A DNA stretch of 64,000 bases, from NCBI RefSeq assembly GCF_900113275.1, contig NZ_FOOU01000006.1:62001-126000 (forward strand), in the 5' to 3' direction. A model generated the notes under the pieces. It was not told the DNA's origin and searched no databases. It was given only the letters and a program-made list of their open reading frames with translations. Position numbers and translations under genes: made by a program. The DNA comes from Neptunomonas qingdaonensis (lineage in GTDB: Bacteria; Pseudomonadota; Gammaproteobacteria; Pseudomonadales; Balneatricaceae). This document shows, one piece after another, positions 10,518 through 18,924 of this stretch; within the stretch, counting starts at the first letter, position 1; each line of letters opens with the position of its first letter.

Positions 10518-11594
10518 ATGACCACTAAACGAATCCAGATTGACCCTGCCTGGGTCTTCCGCGATGAAGCGGGAAATACACTTGATCCGCAGTTATTCCG
10601 GCTATTAGCAGAAATACATCAGTTCAAAAAATTAACATCCGCAGCCAAGGCAGCAGGAATCTCTTATCGTCATGGCTGGAACCTGCTCAATAAATGGGCC
10701 GATTTTTTTGGTACTGAATTAGTCAGACTGGAGAAAGGACGTGGTGCCACATTGACGCCCTTAGGTGAAAAACTGCTCTGGGCAGAACAACGTGTGATGG
10801 CCCGTTGTCAACCACAGATGGCTAACCTTGCATCTGAATTGAATGTGGAAATCCAAAAAGCACTGGTTAATTTAACGCCACTGTTACGTATCCAGGCAAG
10901 TCATGGTTATGCCGTCGCGCTACTGCCGCAAGTGTGCATTAACCTGCAGCTTGATCTGCAATACAGCAGTCCCTTGGAAGCACTCGCTGCGCTTAATCGT
11001 GATGCATGTGACATCGCAGGATTCCATATGCCAACCGGCATTGTTATTCCTCAGCTTCTTGAGCGGTATCAACAACTGCTAAAACCCCGCTCCCACAAAG
11101 TCATTCGTTTTATCTCTCGCCAGCAAGGACTGATGGTTGCTAAAAACAACCCTCTGCAGATTGAAACATTAAGCGACTTAACCCGCAGCGGTGTGCGCTT
11201 TATCAATCGACAGGAAGACTCAGGCACCCGCGCCCTCTTCGATCAACTCATTTGCAACGAGGGGATTGCTGCTGCAAACATCGACGGATACAGTAACCGG
11301 GAATTCACACACTCGGCTGTCGCCGCTTATGTCGCTTCTGACATGGCGGACGCTGGCTTTGGCGTAGAGCAAGCCGCTCATCAGTTTGGTCTGGGTTTTA
11401 TACCCATCTGCAGCGAAGACTATGTTTTTGTATGTCATCAGAAAAATCTTAAGAAAGCAGCCGTCAACCAATTTATCGATATAATAAAAAGCGAAGCATT
11501 CAAGCAGAAAGTACAAACCCTGGCAGGCTATAAAAGCGAACTGAGCGGAACAATTGAGACAATAGAAGAATTAAGCGGCTTTATGACCCTGTAA
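10518..11594 (+). CDS. One-component regulator: ModE/LysR-type HTH plus PBP-like domain
   Basis: A 358-residue cytoplasmic regulator. Residues about 20-100 form a winged helix of the ModE/LysR type (LLAEIHQFKKLTSAAKAAGISYRHGWNLLNKW). The remainder is a periplasmic-binding-protein-like ligand domain (SHGYAVALLPQ, RQEDSGTRALFDQL, ADAGFGVEQAAHQFGLGFIPICSEDYVFVC). It is read divergently from the fds operon, which suggests it controls that operon as FdsR-type regulators do in other proteobacteria. The ligand could be formate, or molybdate or another oxyanion; the sequence does not decide. The ligand domain resembles that of the regulator at 39176-40084 although the DNA-binding domains differ. Confidence 0.82.
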   Translation: MTTKRIQIDPAWVFRDEAGNTLDPQLFRLLAEIHQFKKLTSAAKAAGISYRHGWNLLNKWADFFGTELVRLEKGRGATLTPLGEKLLWAEQRVMARCQPQMANLASELNVEIQKALVNLTPLLRIQASHGYAVALLPQVCINLQLDLQYSSPLEALAALNRDACDIAGFHMPTGIVIPQLLERYQQLLKPRSHKVIRFISRQQGLMVAKNNPLQIETLSDLTRSGVRFINRQEDSGTRALFDQLICNEGIAAANIDGYSNREFTHSAVAAYVASDMADAGFGVEQAAHQFGLGFIPICSEDYVFVCHQKNLKKAAVNQFIDIIKSEAFKQKVQTLAGYKSELSGTIETIEELSGFMTL

Positions 11595-11601
11595 GCCGCT
11601 T
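11573..11601 (+). terminator. Hairpin over the end of the fds regulator gene
   Basis: Nine-base arms AAGCGGCTT (11573-11581) and AAGCCGCTT (11593-11601) overlap the stop codon. Only a short T-rich stretch follows, so termination efficiency is uncertain. Confidence 0.4.
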
Positions 11602-11659
11602 TACTTAATGAGAAGATAAAAGTAAAACTCGCCAACCCCGGTACCAGATCAAAGTGATG

Positions 11660-12535
11660 TCAAATTGATGTTAAAGGGATGACCAAAGGTGCCAGCGCCA
11701 ACGGGATGCCTGAGCGTGCCTTTTCTGTGTCAGGCAAGACATCTGAACTTGGCCAGATACCAGTTAATAACGCCGTCTTATAGGCTGTATTCAAGCCTGA
11801 TTGACTCATCGTATCTGCCGTGTTTTGAGCATCATATGTTAAGCGATGCCAGCTTATTTCTATAGCATCGGCCAGAGTTGATATCAGCATATACCAACCA
11901 TCCTGTGTCCCATCGTTAGCGGGCATGCCGATAACACCCGCATTAAGCCACGCTTTGTTTACGGCTGTTTTAGCAAAAACGCTCTTGCCAAAGACTTCCT
12001 TACCAAAGGGAATGCCACCATGCCCACCAATGATAATTCGGGCTTGTGTATCAGCCAATTGTGCGCTGATCTGTTCAACATCTGACGCATAGATAAACTG
12101 GTTTATCTGTTCTGTGCCGCCGTGAACCGCTTCAAACTCAACACCCCCATAATGAAAACTGATACTGCGTGGCAATTGTTTCATCCACTGCTTGCTCTCT
12201 TGACTGATGCGTGGTTTAGAAAAATTAAACCAACCGGCTGATAACAGATCGCAAGAGGTACCTTCTTCAAACCCACAGCCACAATCATCTGCGTCATTAC
12301 CGAAAGACTCTTCACAGTTCCCCATCACCACGGCAATATCCCATTGACGAATGAGATTAATCGTTTCTTGCGGCGAAGCGCAGTAGGCAACCAAGTCTCC
12401 GCTACACAGAACATTAGTGGCAGGAATGGCTAATCGAGTCGCTTCAGCAAGCATAGCTTTGGTGGCTTCAGCGTTACTATAGGGACCACCAAAAACAAGC
12501 AGTGGTTTGTTCTGAACTGGATTAAACAATGTCAT
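11660..12535 (-). CDS. Metallophosphoesterase-superfamily protein
   Basis: A 291-residue cytoplasmic protein with calcineurin-like metal-binding motifs: an N-terminal FGGPYSN replacing the usual DxH, then CSGDLVAYCASP (GDxxxY), VVMGNCEE (GNCE form of GNHE) and GGHGGIPF (GHxH-type block). The altered first motif means at least one metal ligand differs from the classical set, so catalysis is uncertain. A Cys-rich patch (DDCGCGFEEGTSCD) follows GNCEE. The gene starts within the last bases of the symporter gene (ATGA overlap at 12532-12535), so the two are co-translated. The substrate is unknown; a nucleotide or phosphoester linked to the transported solute is one possibility. Confidence 0.75.
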   Translation of the reverse strand: MTLFNPVQNKPLLVFGGPYSNAEATKAMLAEATRLAIPATNVLCSGDLVAYCASPQETINLIRQWDIAVVMGNCEESFGNDADDCGCGFEEGTSCDLLSAGWFNFSKPRISQESKQWMKQLPRSISFHYGGVEFEAVHGGTEQINQFIYASDVEQISAQLADTQARIIIGGHGGIPFGKEVFGKSVFAKTAVNKAWLNAGVIGMPANDGTQDGWYMLISTLADAIEISWHRLTYDAQNTADTMSQSGLNTAYKTALLTGIWPSSDVLPDTEKARSGIPLALAPLVIPLTSI

Positions 12536-13929
12536 GACCAGGTCGCCTCCATCAAATTTTTTTCAGGCTCTTTTGACCTATCCTTCATCAGACCTATCCA
12601 AAAAAACAAACAACCCAGCATGAGGATAACTACTGATATCGCCAACAGTTTTGTATATTTGTGGTATTCGCCCAATAGCTGTGTATGCCCGGCTGATTCG
12701 ACAAAATAGAGTAGCGCACCGGCTAAAGCCAGCATAAAAGTAGCCAGATAACTCCACACAGGAATATTAGTTTTTCCACCCCATAGCGAGAAAAAGATAA
12801 CTGGTGCAAGATACAGTGACGCGGTACCACTCAGGGCAACCGCGCTAAACAGATCTTTGTTACCTAAGAAGACACCCAGCAAGCCCATGAGCATAAACAG
12901 CGCCATGCTGATACGACCATTGTTAACGCTGGGATTAGCCCACTTCATATCCACGACAACTAATTTAGCAGAGCTGGACAAGGTACTATCCAGTGTCGAC
13001 ATTGCTGAAACCACCAGAGTAATGTTAAACAGCAACATGGGAACGTCACCCAGAATACGCAGTAAGACCGCGTTCATCGCCTCGCCAGAGAGCGCTTGTG
13101 ATCCGGCAATCACACCAGAGGAACCAAACAGAATGATGCATAAAACGCTGATCCAGGCAGCATGTAAAAAGCTTTTACGTGTTGTTTCTCTATCGGCAAG
13201 AAAACCGCGGTCCATCATCACAGGATCATGCATCGGATAACTCCATACCTGCAGCAAAGCGACTACAAGCAGAATGGGACCAGGATCGGAAATATTAAAG
13301 GGTTTAAACAACAGATGCCCGACAGTGGCGTTGCCGCTACTGATCACCCATACCGTCAGAATCACCAGCACTACTAAAAACAAGACCATCTGCATCAAGT
13401 CAGTGCGTAAAGAAGCATGCAAACCGCCCAGCATGGAATAAACCAAAGTAACCACAGCAAAAGCTATAACAGCGAACATATAGGCGCTACTGCCCGCTAC
13501 ACCAAACAGAATGCCAATAACCAGAATATTGGCAAAAATTTCACTCACTAATCTGATACCAATGACGAAGTTATAGCAGCGCGTACCCCAGGCGCCAAAG
13601 CGGTGATCAAGGAAAGCCTGAATGCTGTTAAAACCATGTCTGAACCGCACAGAATCAATAATTTTAGCGCCCGTCAGGAACGACAGATAATAGGCGGCAT
13701 AGGCCAGTGTGCCCCACAGTCCATAGTAGAAGCCGAGTATTGCCGCATTCAGTAATGAACGGGCAAATATCCAGGTAGTCACTTGCGAGAAAACGAGTAT
13801 CAGTAAACCAGGCTGCTCGCCTGTAGGAGAAAGCCCTTTGAAAAAGGCTGCATCACTTTGAGCTTTAGGGGATAACAGCAGTGATAATACTGCAACAAAA
13901 CCAACAACAATCGCCAGCGATTGCTCCAT
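12532..13929 (-). CDS. Sodium:solute symporter (SSS family)
   Basis: A 465-residue integral membrane protein with about 12-13 predicted hydrophobic segments and the organisation of the sodium:solute symporter family (VFSQVTTWIFARSLLNAAILGFYYGLWG, VVSAMSTLDSTLSSSAKLVVVD). The STLDSTLSSSAK segment corresponds to the conserved sodium-site helix. Such proteins import small organic solutes with Na+. It is the first gene of a two-gene operon with the metallophosphoesterase. The family's usual N-terminal helix is present. The substrate cannot be named from sequence. Confidence 0.87.
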   Translation of the reverse strand: MEQSLAIVVGFVAVLSLLLSPKAQSDAAFFKGLSPTGEQPGLLILVFSQVTTWIFARSLLNAAILGFYYGLWGTLAYAAYYLSFLTGAKIIDSVRFRHGFNSIQAFLDHRFGAWGTRCYNFVIGIRLVSEIFANILVIGILFGVAGSSAYMFAVIAFAVVTLVYSMLGGLHASLRTDLMQMVLFLVVLVILTVWVISSGNATVGHLLFKPFNISDPGPILLVVALLQVWSYPMHDPVMMDRGFLADRETTRKSFLHAAWISVLCIILFGSSGVIAGSQALSGEAMNAVLLRILGDVPMLLFNITLVVSAMSTLDSTLSSSAKLVVVDMKWANPSVNNGRISMALFMLMGLLGVFLGNKDLFSAVALSGTASLYLAPVIFFSLWGGKTNIPVWSYLATFMLALAGALLYFVESAGHTQLLGEYHKYTKLLAISVVILMLGCLFFWIGLMKDRSKEPEKNLMEATWS

Positions 13930-14204
13930 AAAACATCCTCATGGAATCAAAATAGGTATCAGATAGTCTGCGTCATGAGTCTGATTACATGAGCATCCAT
14001 TAGTTCCGCCAAGCAATAAAGAGTAATTTTTTTATAATCGAAACAGATAAAACACGTCCTACCTCTATGAAAATTATCTTTAAGACAGAATGTCAATAAT
14101 TCCAGCTTCACATAACTTTACATTTCTTAGCACTTTCTCATCTATTTATTCAAAGCTAAGCAGAATAGCATAAAACTTAACTGACTCGTTGAGGAGTACA
14201 CATC

Positions 14205-14735
14205 ATGCGTGCATTAATAAGAATACAATACGGACTGGCTTCAGCATTACTGGTACTGCTGACCCTTTCGGCAACGGCCAGGGCTGATACTGATATCCGA
14301 GCTCATGGGACACTGAACTTTTTCCTTCCTCATGGCTCTGTGTCGCTGGCCATTGGAGAGCCGCGGCATCGACACTATGTCAACACCGACTACCTCTATG
14401 AAAAGCGTCGCTACGCTCCTGAGTACAGAAAAGGTCATCACAATTACCAGCATAACCATTACCAGCAAAATAAAAGCTATTACAAAAAAGCGCCTAAACA
14501 CTATGTCGTTATACAGCAGCCTCATAAACACCATCCGGTATTTATAGATCATCCAAGAAAAGATAATCATGCCAGGCATCAACAGAAGAATGAACGCCAA
14601 TACTCAAAACAGACCAGACATGACCACAGCGATAGATCAAAGAGAGACCGTGATCACAAAAGAGACAGGGACCACAAAAGAGACATGAAAGGGTCTGGTA
14701 ATAACCGCAATGACTACATTAACTACAGACACTAG
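14205..14735 (+). CDS. Secreted His/Lys/Arg-rich protein of unknown function
   Basis: Not a family I recognise. Residues 1-27 form a signal peptide (hydrophobic stretch ASALLVLLTLSATARA). A short conserved-looking segment follows (GTLNFFLPHGSVSLAIGEPRHRHYV), as in periplasmic RcnB-like or His-rich proteins. The last ~110 residues are very rich in His, Lys, Arg, Tyr and Asn, ending in RDRDHKRDRDHKRD repeats. There are no cysteines. Histidine density suggests metal binding, and the charge could equally suit binding to polyanions. An AGGAG-like site precedes the ATG (GAGGAG at about -12). It is a single gene with a terminator-like hairpin behind it. Confidence 0.7.
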   Translation: MRALIRIQYGLASALLVLLTLSATARADTDIRAHGTLNFFLPHGSVSLAIGEPRHRHYVNTDYLYEKRRYAPEYRKGHHNYQHNHYQQNKSYYKKAPKHYVVIQQPHKHHPVFIDHPRKDNHARHQQKNERQYSKQTRHDHSDRSKRDRDHKRDRDHKRDMKGSGNNRNDYINYRH

Positions 14736-14762
14736 ATTAACACTAAAATAGTGGTTGCATTA

Positions 14763-14805
14763 GTTCACATAGATGACGACTTTTCTGAGTAGTCTCTATG
14801 TGAAC
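14763..14805. terminator. Hairpin between convergent genes
   Basis: Perfect 11-base arms GTTCACATAGA and TCTATGTGAAC separated by 21 bases, followed by CCCTTTT. It lies between the His-rich protein gene and the cytochrome gene that converge here. Confidence 0.55.
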
Positions 14806-14885
14806 CCTTTTGAAAAACTTGATATAGATACTTACTTAGCTACTTACTTAGCCAGCGGCTTAGATACTCAGCCCCTTGGCTATCT

Positions 14886-15323
14886 TTATTCTTGAATATT
14901 CCCTATATAAAAGACCAGCTCAAGTATACGCCCCTGTACAGCGTTACCCCTCGCGGTATCAAGAGGACCATATGAGTTCATTACCTCTTCACTAAACAGG
15001 TCCCCCCAAATTGGCATTTCTTCCGACCCATGCGCCCGGGTTCTTTGCGGATCTCTAATCTGTTCATATACCAGAGCCTGAGGGAAAACCCCGCCATTTT
15101 TTTTACTGATTAATGTAAGGTCTGCGGGTTTCTTACTCAAGAAGTCCAATATAACCCCCTCACCTTTACCATCAGCGCCATGACAGACAGCGCAGTTTTT
15201 TACAAATGCAGCCTTTCCTATAAGCTCGGTAGACTTGTTATCCTGAGCAGAAATAGTAGTAGAGAGAGTGAGCAATATCACACTATAAAAAACATCAGTT
15301 GCGTTAGGAATAATAAATTTCAT
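14886..15323 (-). CDS. Small periplasmic cytochrome c
   Basis: A 145-residue exported class I cytochrome c. After the signal peptide (about 26 residues, ending TISA) comes the haem-binding CAVCH in VKNCAVCHGADGKGEG. The likely distal methionine is in EEMPIWGDLF. The C-terminal helix is GRILELVFYIGNIQ. I chose the ATG at 15323: it is preceded by AGGTG nine bases upstream and puts the signal peptide at the N-terminus, while an upstream in-frame start adds 18 hydrophilic residues. The electron partner is unknown. A haem-less relative lies 275 bases upstream in the same direction. Confidence 0.87.
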   Translation of the reverse strand: MKFIIPNATDVFYSVILLTLSTTISAQDNKSTELIGKAAFVKNCAVCHGADGKGEGVILDFLSKKPADLTLISKKNGGVFPQALVYEQIRDPQRTRAHGSEEMPIWGDLFSEEVMNSYGPLDTARGNAVQGRILELVFYIGNIQE

Positions 15324-15597
15324 GTTATCACCTCTATTTATTTTTATATGCACAGTCATGCTAAATTGAAAGTACATGAATATTTCATCTATGACTCTTA
15401 AAAATAAGCCCGAAAGAACTCAATCTTAAATCATAAAAGTTAATTGGTATTTTGAGGTGTTTTAATGATAGCCATCAAAGATCTGAATAAATTATTACTT
15501 AAATATCACGATCAACGATGAGGTTAAGACAAGATTTTTTAGCCCGCCGGGTTAAATCAGCAGGCTTTCATGTAATGAATTTAATTATGGCCAGACT

Positions 15598-16014
15598 TCA
15601 CTGATTACCTTTCTGAATCATCTGAATAAAATATATTAATTCAAGAACACTGGCGTTTTTAACTTTTTCAGATTTCTTTTCAGATTCGGCAAGGTCGATT
15701 TTTTCTTTTGCCGCCGCCTTATTATAGCCCTTTTTCCAAACGGGCATATCTCCACTATCATCAAGGGAAGCATCACTGAACGCATCACTGGACGCTAACG
15801 ATTGTCGGTCAATTATCTGAAAAGCGCTATCAAACGCAAGCGCTCTAACATGAGTAGTAGGCGTTATATCATGCTTATAAGTTAACATGACGGGTACATC
15901 GGTAGCGATTATCTCTACCGCTGCAACTAAATGACTGATAAAAAAAGACATACTAAAAATAAGAGGCACACTGGATTTTTTAACAGACTTTCTAAATGAA
16001 AAGGTGTTAAACAT
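15598..16014 (-). CDS. Exported protein resembling a cytochrome c that lacks the haem motif
   Basis: A 138-residue protein with a signal peptide (hydrophobic VPLIFSMSFFISHLVAA). There is no CxxCH and no cysteine at all. Its C-terminal half resembles the neighbouring cytochrome: GDMPVWKKGY matches EEMPIWGDLF, and ASVLELIYFIQMIQ matches GRILELVFYIGNIQ. The N-terminal half, where the haem motif should be, is unrelated sequence. This could be a divergent paralogue that lost haem, or a gene rebuilt from a cytochrome 3' end. A Lys/Glu-rich segment (about residues 96-120) separates the two matching blocks. Confidence 0.6.
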   Translation of the reverse strand: MFNTFSFRKSVKKSSVPLIFSMSFFISHLVAAVEIIATDVPVMLTYKHDITPTTHVRALAFDSAFQIIDRQSLASSDAFSDASLDDSGDMPVWKKGYNKAAAKEKIDLAESEKKSEKVKNASVLELIYFIQMIQKGNQ

Positions 16015-16330
16015 AATATCCCCCTGAATGCGCTAATTTCGATTAAAAATCAACCTATTACCTATTATTAATCGAATATTAATCGATCATTTGTACATTT
16101 AATATTTCTACAAAACAAATATTACTTATATATATTAGTACTCTCATATATAACTTTTGTCAATTGAAATGAGTTCCCCTTGGTTTTTTAAGGTGACACT
16201 AACGTGGAATAGGCGATTCAATCTTAATTTTAAGGCAATAGTAAAAAATGACCCTATAAAATAGACATGAAAGCGTATGTAGTATTATCGTGTATCTAAA
16301 AACAGAAATCCCGTTTAAATATGAGCTTTT
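16015..16330. other. AT-rich intergenic stretch, no gene seen
   Basis: These 316 bases between two leftward genes hold no convincing reading frame. TATTAATCGA is repeated close together near 16066-16087. No clear terminator or operator was found. Part of it must hold the promoter for the cytochrome-like gene. Confidence 0.5.
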
Positions 16331-17962
16331 TTATACTAGGGCTATGCCTGATGCATCATTAACAGGCAACCTTAACGTAAAGCAACTTCCTTTATTTAGC
16401 TCACTTTCAACGCTTATCTCACCGCCATGTTCCCTAATTATTCCATAAGCCATCGTCAACCCCAAACCAATCCCTTCACCTACAGGCCTGGTGGTAAAGA
16501 AAGGATCAAAGATCTTACCCAACTGTTCAATCGGCATGCCTTTACCATTATCAGACACACTTATTTCCAGCCATTCTCCTTTTTGTCGTGACTGAATAGC
16601 GATAACACCTTCTCCTTCGATCGCCTGCCGGGCATTCATTATCAGGTTGAGTAATGACTCACTTATTTTCTCCTTACAGCAAAATAGTGGCGGCAGCATG
16701 GCAAGATCAGTCTGAATTTTGATCTGCTCTGGAAGTTCAGAGCTGACAGTAGCGAGCGTCGTTTGAATACAGTCATTCACGTCGTCCATCGCGTAGTCAG
16801 TATGAGGGGATGTATAAGCATAATCTTTTAGCCCTTGCACTATATCCCGAATTCTCTCCGTCCCCTCAATAGACTCCTGTAAAAGTATCTCCATATCTTC
16901 ATTCATAAACTGCAGATCATACTGACTAGACAGATGATGAATTTTATCTTGTTGTATTTTTTTGGCCTCACAATCAGTGAGGGTCAATAAGAGCGAATAT
17001 TCCGAAATCAAACGCCGATAATTTTGTCCGTATTCCCCTAGCGAGTGTAAATTGCTCATAACGAAACCGATAGGATTATTGATTTCATGCGCAACACCCG
17101 CGGCAAGCACACCAAGGGATGCCATTTTTTCAGCTTGTAATAATTTAGTTTGTGTTTTTTTAATGTCTGAATTTGCTTTTTCTAATTCTATATTTTTGAT
17201 TTCAAGCTGCTTGGTGCGCCTCTTAACGCGATCTTCCAATGAACGGTTTAGCTCCCTAAGCTCTACTTCAAATTGATCTCGATGAGCACTGGCGTCCTTA
17301 AGATTAAAAGCCATAACATTAAACGCGCTGGCCACATCGGCTATCTCATCCCGCCCTTTTATGGGAATTTTAATATCCAGATTACCGATTGATATTGACT
17401 TAGCCGCTGTACTCAAAACTTTAAGCTGGCCGGTGAGATACCCGCCCAGTAAAAAGGAGAATAATGCAACAAGCCCCATTTCTATAATGACGATTATGAT
17501 ACTTCGATTTTCAGCTTCCTTGATGGCTGTATTGATGCTTCTAATATCTAAGCCAATTTCGACTCGGCCATAAACTACACCGCCTTCTGAAATATTAGCA
17601 AACGTATCAAACACACCATCAGTAACATCCTCTACCCGTATATCGGGAGTAAAGGAGACATTTAAGTAGTCTTTAACATCGGCTTCTGCGAACAATTGAT
17701 TGTCTGGCCCAATGACTCTTGCATACACCAAATCAGGGTTAACCAGAACATCTTTTACAAACGCATCCAGAGACGCCAGGTCATAGGAAAGAACTGCGTT
17801 CTTAGTTGTTGTTGCAAACAGAGTGGCTGTCGTAGAGGCGCGCTTAGTGAGAGTCTCATAGTTTGTGCTGCGTAAATAGTTCAGGGTCATAGTGACCAGC
17901 AATACCAGTAGTAAAGCCTCAATCGCAGCGATACCCAGGATAGTTTTTAATCTAAGCGACAC
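16331..17962 (-). CDS. Membrane sensor histidine kinase (HAMP), partner of PhnD-like protein
   Basis: A 543-residue inner-membrane kinase. It has TM1 at about residues 8-30, a periplasmic domain of about 120 residues, TM2 at about 154-176, a HAMP domain, a long coiled coil (about 225-280), then the phosphoacceptor His292 in AAGVAHEINNPIGF and a full ATPase domain (NLIMNARQAIEG, DNGKGM, FDPFFTTRPVGEGIGLGL). The core resembles the H-NOX kinase at 22835: YDLQFMNEDMEILLQ..GTERIRDIVQGL aligns with YDMVFIHEDTPELLA..GLVRVKEIVQNL. It follows the PhnD-like gene by 20 bases, so the two are co-transcribed and the binding protein probably feeds it. Confidence 0.9.
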   Translation of the reverse strand: MSLRLKTILGIAAIEALLLVLLVTMTLNYLRSTNYETLTKRASTTATLFATTTKNAVLSYDLASLDAFVKDVLVNPDLVYARVIGPDNQLFAEADVKDYLNVSFTPDIRVEDVTDGVFDTFANISEGGVVYGRVEIGLDIRSINTAIKEAENRSIIIVIIEMGLVALFSFLLGGYLTGQLKVLSTAAKSISIGNLDIKIPIKGRDEIADVASAFNVMAFNLKDASAHRDQFEVELRELNRSLEDRVKRRTKQLEIKNIELEKANSDIKKTQTKLLQAEKMASLGVLAAGVAHEINNPIGFVMSNLHSLGEYGQNYRRLISEYSLLLTLTDCEAKKIQQDKIHHLSSQYDLQFMNEDMEILLQESIEGTERIRDIVQGLKDYAYTSPHTDYAMDDVNDCIQTTLATVSSELPEQIKIQTDLAMLPPLFCCKEKISESLLNLIMNARQAIEGEGVIAIQSRQKGEWLEISVSDNGKGMPIEQLGKIFDPFFTTRPVGEGIGLGLTMAYGIIREHGGEISVESELNKGSCFTLRLPVNDASGIALV

Positions 17963-17982
17963 AGGACTTCCTTTTTATTGAG

Positions 17983-18807
17983 CTACTTAATAAGCGCATC
18001 CAACAGTTTTATATTGAGTGCTCTGACATCATCCCAGTCGGCATTCTCAGCCAGAGAAAAGCCGGTAAAGTTAATGGTTTTAAGCAAAGCGATACCTTCT
18101 GGATCATCACTCATGCCCAGTAGAGCTTGCTTTAGTTTCGCTATTTTTTCTGAGCTTACTCGCGGGTGTGCTGCAATAGCATGTGGGGTATAATCTGGAG
18201 TTGTCCATAATACTCGCAACTGCTCTTTCACTTCAGGTGCCATATTATTAAACGTACGCATAACACCGCCACCTGCCACAAAGAAACCACGGGCCACACC
18301 CAGATAAACTGACTCATGGGATGAGACATACTGAGGCGTTATATATATCCCCTGCTGCTCCATGATAGAACGTGGAACCACACTGGCAGCAAAAGCAGCC
18401 GGTGCCGGAAATGCCAGCTGTTTATTATTCAAGTCAGCTAGTTTTTCATATGGGCTATCTTTGCGTACAACTACGATGCCTTTTATCAGCTTGTCAGTTT
18501 GTTTTGCCATGGCCTGATAACCCGGGACTTTATTGAATACGGTATAGTGGTAAGGGTTCATATAAGCAATATCATACTCACCGGCCACTAACCGTTTTTC
18601 AAATGTTGGTATGTCTTTAGCGGTACTAAAACGAATATCTTCGCCGGTTTTTTCACTTAAATACTGGAAGACAGGTGTCCATCGTTTTGCCAGTGTATGT
18701 GCAGATTGTTGCGGTACAATACCAAAAGTAAGATGCTCAGCCTTGACAGTAGTTACAGCAAACAGCAACGAGATAGATATCAAACAACGTAAAACAGTCT
18801 TCATCAT
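17983..18807 (-). CDS. PhnD-like periplasmic phosphate/phosphonate-type binding protein
   Basis: A 274-residue exported protein with a signal peptide (about residues 1-23, ending VKA) followed by the PhnD-type fold (LTFGIVPQQSAHTLAKRWTPVFQYLSEKTG, AGEYDIAYMNPYHYTVFN, FPAPAAFAASVVPRSIMEQQGI, SHESVYLGVARGFFVAGGGVMRTF). There is no permease or ATPase gene beside it, and it is immediately followed by a membrane histidine kinase, so I infer a sensory rather than transport role. The ligand is unknown. Members of this family bind phosphonates, phosphite or phosphate, but sensor-linked ones may bind other anions. Confidence 0.85.
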   Translation of the reverse strand: MMKTVLRCLISISLLFAVTTVKAEHLTFGIVPQQSAHTLAKRWTPVFQYLSEKTGEDIRFSTAKDIPTFEKRLVAGEYDIAYMNPYHYTVFNKVPGYQAMAKQTDKLIKGIVVVRKDSPYEKLADLNNKQLAFPAPAAFAASVVPRSIMEQQGIYITPQYVSSHESVYLGVARGFFVAGGGVMRTFNNMAPEVKEQLRVLWTTPDYTPHAIAAHPRVSSEKIAKLKQALLGMSDDPEGIALLKTINFTGFSLAENADWDDVRALNIKLLDALIK

Positions 18808-18924
18808 TTATCCTTTTTTATTAATTATTCTTATCAATTATCCTTCGACATGAGTTATCCATAAAATCCTTTAATACAGCAGACCTTGACCCTGAAGTAA
18901 TCAGTCGCTAAGTCCCCGCTTCCA

